Virus record (IMG/VR): IMGVR_UViG_3300012000_000116
Coordinates: 1 to 25,525 of that record
Origin: a virus
Direction: 5' to 3' (one strand)
Length of the DNA stretch: 25,525 bases
Each line of letters starts with the position of its first letter. Position 1 is the first letter of the stretch. The position numbers and the translations under genes are program-made. This document shows, one piece after another, positions 23,871-25,525 of the stretch. Below the pieces are notes generated by a model, which ran no database searches, had not been told where the DNA came from, and saw nothing but the letters and a program-made list of their open reading frames with translations.

Positions 23871-23876
23871 ATTATA
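23871..23876 (-). promoter_or_regulatory. -10 box of a probable HNH promoter
   Basis: TATAAT preceded by TTGGTG. No good -35 is present because tRNA-Arg occupies that position. The surrounding TGGTGTATAATATG is the same as at 3418-3423. Confidence 0.4.
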
Positions 23877-23886
23877 CACCAATAAA

Positions 23887-23959
23887 TACTGCCGGAAGGA
23901 TTTGCACCCTCGTGAGTCAACTTAGAAGGTTGATGCCTAATCTACTCGGCCACGGCAGC
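23887..23959 (-). tRNA. tRNA-Arg (anticodon TCT)
   Basis: Acceptor GCTGCCG/CGGCAGT, D stem GCC/GGC, anticodon stem TCAAC/GTTGA with loop CTTCTAA (TCT, reads AGA), T stem GAGGG/CCTTC. The T loop is TGCAAAT, lacking the usual TTC. It lies directly after the terminator hairpin of the gene at 24024-24278. Confidence 0.82.
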
Positions 23960-23965
23960 ATAAAA

Positions 23966-24001
23966 CCGATAGCCGCCAGTTATTCACCAGCGGTCTATCG
24001 G
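23966..24001 (-). terminator. Intrinsic-type terminator of 24024-24278
   Basis: CCGATAG-a-CCGC pairs with GCGG-CTATCGG (11 bp, one bulge) and is followed by TTTTA. It begins 22 nt after the stop codon. tRNA-Arg starts just beyond it, so read-through or a separate start is needed for the tRNA. Confidence 0.7.
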
Positions 24002-24023
24002 ATATTATAACATTATATTATGC

Positions 24024-24278
24024 TCAGGCAACAGCCTCGGCTTCCGATTCAACCTTGCCATTATGAGCATCCCCAGCCTGCTTCGCAGTCACACCAGTGA
24101 CCCTAGCACGCCATACCTTATAACCCTGCTCGCTAAAAGCCTTGACTTCTCCAGCCTTGACGTTAGCATGAACGTCGCTGGGCAGAGCATCGGTCAGACA
24201 GGTGGAGATCGAATCCACCACAACCTCACGGTCAAGATCATCGGCAACAATATCAACAACAAAAGAAAACTTCTTCAT
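24024..24278 (-). CDS. Small hypothetical protein (84 aa)
   Basis: The start at ATG 24278 (MKKFSFVVDIVADDLDREVV) is set by GGAAAGG upstream; a version to 24338 would extend into the promoter. The alternating hydrophobic strand, helix (DSISTCLTDAL) and strand (GYKVWRARVTGV) suggest a ferredoxin-like fold. The C-terminus is Ala/Glu-rich (ESEAEAVA). The gene uses C-ending codons and has two tandem promoters and a terminator, so it is probably highly expressed. No family is recognised. Confidence 0.7.
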   Translation of the reverse strand: MKKFSFVVDIVADDLDREVVVDSISTCLTDALPSDVHANVKAGEVKAFSEQGYKVWRARVTGVTAKQAGDAHNGKVESEAEAVA

Positions 24279-24320
24279 GGTAAAACCTTTCCAAGTAATA
24301 GTAGTAAACCCAACAAACAC

Positions 24321-24349
24321 ATTATACAAGAACCACAATCGCTTGTCAA
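24321..24349 (-). promoter_or_regulatory. Promoter of 24024-24278, proximal (TTGACA-17-TATAAT)
   Basis: Perfect hexamers TTGACA (24349-24344) and TATAAT (24326-24321) on the minus strand with a 17-nt spacer that starts AGCGAT. It is the nearer of two promoters for this gene. Confidence 0.8.
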
Positions 24350-24410
24350 GTTGCCAATCCGAACTTTCTTAGTGTTGGGATCGGTTGGTCGCTTGTCTTG
24401 CGATGCTATC

Positions 24411-24438
24411 AGTATACCATTGTTATCGTCATTGTCAA
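24411..24438 (-). promoter_or_regulatory. Promoter of 24024-24278, distal (TTGACA-16-TATACT)
   Basis: TTGACA (24438-24433) and TATACT (24416-24411) on the minus strand, 16 nt apart, with CGATA at spacer positions 5-9 and GG before the -10. The composite repeat at 24470-24536 lies about 30 nt upstream. Confidence 0.75.
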
Positions 24439-24469
24439 CAGCGGCTCGTGAATGTTTTTTTGCTTTTTT

Positions 24470-24536
24470 CCTAAATCATTGAACCATAAGCACTTACGTC
24501 AAAATCCCGCCGCCGTCCTTGCTCTAAGTCCTTTAG
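24470..24536 (-). repeat. Composite hairpin repeat, copy 6
   Basis: Minus-strand CTAAAGGACTTAG, core GGCGGCGGG, then CGTAAGTGCTTATGG...GATTTAGG. CCTTGCT and AGCAAGG flank the first arm as an additional stem. It begins 16 nt after the stop codon of the L7/L12-like gene. Confidence 0.7.
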
Positions 24537-24551
24537 TAGCAAGGCTTTAAG

Positions 24552-24920
24552 TCAAGAGAGATAACCCTCACAACCCAAAGAGGTCAGATCACGCAGCAAC
24601 CCTTCAGCCGCGTCGGGAGTCTTAGCGGTGAGAGTGATGGGATTACCACCACCAATCAAGAAGCCGCCAGCGTCCCACCGACCCACCATACCATCGGTCC
24701 AATCCTTCGATTCCTTGAGTCCCCAGCCGGTGTGCTGTCGAACAGCCTTGATGCAAGAGATACGGTTGTCCAAATCCATACCCTTGGTGATCGTAACCAT
24801 TCGACGCTGGTTCACACCCAAGACCATCTCAAAAGCCTGCGTGATACGCTCTCTAATATCCTCCCTAGCATAGAAAGAAAGTTCCATAGCCTCACGAACA
24901 CTCAGTTGCAGATTGATCAT
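24552..24920 (-). CDS. Protein with ribosomal L7/L12 C-terminal-like domain (122 aa)
   Basis: Residues 41-72 read MVTITKGMDLDNRISCIKAV and then RQHTGWGLKESKDWTDGMVG. This matches the L7/L12 C-terminal domain pattern (V-x-IK...K-x-x-vIKavR-x-x-tg-lGLKEAKdlVe), the surface that recruits translation factors. The N-terminal 40 residues differ from L12. The ATG at 24920 with GAAGAAAGGG upstream is preferred to a TTG two codons earlier. The gene is comparatively GC-rich. It follows 24923-25348 by 2 nt. Confidence 0.75.
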   Translation of the reverse strand: MINLQLSVREAMELSFYAREDIRERITQAFEMVLGVNQRRMVTITKGMDLDNRISCIKAVRQHTGWGLKESKDWTDGMVGRWDAGGFLIGGGNPITLTAKTPDAAEGLLRDLTSLGCEGYLS

Positions 24921-24922
24921 AT

Positions 24923-25348
24923 TCAAACCCTTTCTTCCAAAATGTAAACTTGTTTGCCGTTAGTTAATAGAGTAGCATACTCGCTACCGTCCCAAATGAA
25001 TTCGTTATTGTCGCTTTCTCGTCGCCAGTGCGGATCACGAAGTGGATTATAAAACAACTTCTCAAGATTGTCAACAGGCAGAGCGGGATAAAAATCCTTC
25101 CTCAACATAACTTCTTCACATCTTACCCACCCACTAACATCATGCACACCAGCCTCAAACACCTGTTTAGCCTTATTCGGCCTATTCCACAACTTACAAC
25201 CCCGCATCTCTAACTGATATTTTTTGGGGTCAACGTAGTATACATCAACTGTTTCCCCACCCTGCTTAACCTTTATTTGCCAGTGCATATAATGCTGGCC
25301 ATTACTCAGGTGAAATCGAACTTCGCCATGTAGTTTGTTCTGTTTCAT
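24923..25348 (-). CDS. Conserved phage-type hypothetical protein (141 aa), leaderless
   Basis: Starts MKQNKLHGEVRFHLSNGQHY and contains GQHYMHWQIKVKQG and YYVDPKKYQLEMRGCKLWNR, then EAGVHDVSGWVRCEEVMLR. The pattern (H-WQIK, VxYYDP, C-x-LxN, VxxWV-x-CEE) resembles uncharacterised phage proteins. The -10 box of its promoter ends 6 nt before the ATG, so its mRNA should have almost no leader. It leads into the L7/L12-like gene. Confidence 0.72.
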   Translation of the reverse strand: MKQNKLHGEVRFHLSNGQHYMHWQIKVKQGGETVDVYYVDPKKYQLEMRGCKLWNRPNKAKQVFEAGVHDVSGWVRCEEVMLRKDFYPALPVDNLEKLFYNPLRDPHWRRESDNNEFIWDGSEYATLLTNGKQVYILEERV

Positions 25349-25354
25349 GCTTAT

Positions 25355-25383
25355 ACTATACCTTATCGACCAATCGTTGTCAA
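25355..25383 (-). promoter_or_regulatory. Promoter of 24923-25348 (TTGACA-17-TATAGT)
   Basis: TTGACA (25383-25378) and TATAGT (25360-25355) on the minus strand are 17 nt apart, and the spacer contains TCGATAAGG. R-element copy 6 ends 10 nt upstream of the -35. Confidence 0.75.
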
Positions 25384-25393
25384 GACCTTTAAA

Positions 25394-25443
25394 CTTTCGC
25401 TGACTACAGCCACTCTAGCCAAATCCGAAGGATTAGGAGAAAC
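25394..25443 (-). repeat. R-element copy 6 (50 nt)
   Basis: Begins GTTTCTCC and ends AGTCAGCGAAAG on the minus strand; hairpin AATCC-ttc-GGATT. It lies between a hairpin after the upstream gene and the promoter at 25355-25383, paralleling copy 5. Confidence 0.75.
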
Positions 25444-25446
25444 AAG

Positions 25447-25472
25447 GCTGGCTTCCGCCATACTCGACCAGC
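25447..25472 (-). terminator. Weak terminator-like hairpin
   Basis: GCTGG and CCAGC pair (5 bp, 16-nt loop), followed by CTTGTTTCTCC on the minus strand. It would lie just after the stop codon of the partial gene at the right edge. Confidence 0.35.
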
Positions 25473-25475
25473 ATT

Positions 25476-25525
25476 TCAGATAGCCTCTTTTGATATCATT
25501 GTGGCTATCCCCCAAGCCTGCTCCC
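25476..25525 (-). CDS. Possible 3' end of a gene entering from the right edge
   Basis: A minus-strand frame open from the window edge ends EQAWGIATMISKEAI at a TGA (25478-25476), followed by a hairpin. The coding call rests on plausible composition only, and a second frame is also open through this stretch. Confidence 0.3.
   Translation of the reverse strand, partial: EQAWGIATMISKEAI

Noticed and set aside
24063-24482. Plus-strand frame of 139 codons
   Set aside because: It is antisense to 24024-24278 and crosses both of that gene's promoters.
18472-24536. Composite repeats as ordinary intrinsic terminators
   Set aside because: The hairpins are followed by A-rich rather than T-rich tracts on the coding strand, and the GC core lies between hairpins rather than in a stem.
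15924-25443. R-elements as a CRISPR array
   Set aside because: Copies are dispersed over 9.5 kb without regular spacers, and no cas genes are present.
25379-25525. Continuous minus-strand frame through R-element copy 6
   Set aside because: It would translate the repeat and the promoter region; the repeat is non-coding in its other copies.

Overview
This window looks like an early or accessory region of a large double-stranded DNA bacteriophage, or a phage-like plasmid. Essentially every gene lies on the minus strand, so transcription runs from high to low coordinates. The genes are very small and tightly packed, with stop and start codons repeatedly sharing 4 nt (ATGA) or 8 nt (ATG-NN-TRA). 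Most are families typical of phage genomes with no assigned function. Recognisable phage-type proteins are a DUF932 protein, a Gp88-like protein, an HNH endonuclease, a protein with a ribosomal L7/L12 C-terminal-like domain, a phosphoribosyltransferase, a Nudix hydrolase and an ASCH protein. There are nine tRNA genes plus one tRNA-like gene. No structural, replication or lysis genes are visible, and the host cannot be named from the sequence.

Layout, read by coordinate. 1-3.4 kb: small unknown phage proteins with three sigma70-type promoters. 3.45-6.3 kb: four consecutive AT-rich glycosyltransferase genes (an unassigned family, exostosin/GT47-like, DxD nucleotide-sugar transferase, GT25), translationally linked to an upstream ASCH gene. 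6.7-15.3 kb: a long run of overlapping small genes with internal duplications, including a HAD-type phosphatase/dehalogenase, a membrane-anchored protein with DnaJ-like CxxCxGxG motifs, an MbcA/ParS toxin-binding-like domain, a zinc ribbon and two candidate frameshift sites. 15.4-18.6 kb: small membrane proteins, a Nudix/HicA-like pair and repeat-rich intergenic DNA. 18.6-25.5 kb: better-spaced genes and tRNAs, most with their own promoter.

The most unusual content is in the intergenic DNA. (1) A 49-50 nt element occurs six times, always in the same orientation, with an invariant AGTCAGCGA end and a short hairpin whose stem changes are compensatory. (2) A larger composite element, made of TAAGTCCTT/AAGGACTTA-type hairpins flanking a GGCGGCG core, occurs at least six times between genes and just upstream of promoters. 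(3) About 17 near-consensus minus-strand sigma70-type promoters can be read by eye; at least nine carry CGATA inside the -35/-10 spacer. Together they suggest a modular layout of gene or tRNA, then repeat, then promoter, then next gene.

Several small genes described here are missed by a simple 60-codon cutoff (7501, 7880, 9713, 10126, 13329, 15072, 15605, 15777, 17743, 17922, 18074, 22341). They fill almost every gap, and most are coupled to their neighbours by overlaps. All functional statements rest on visual motif recognition only.
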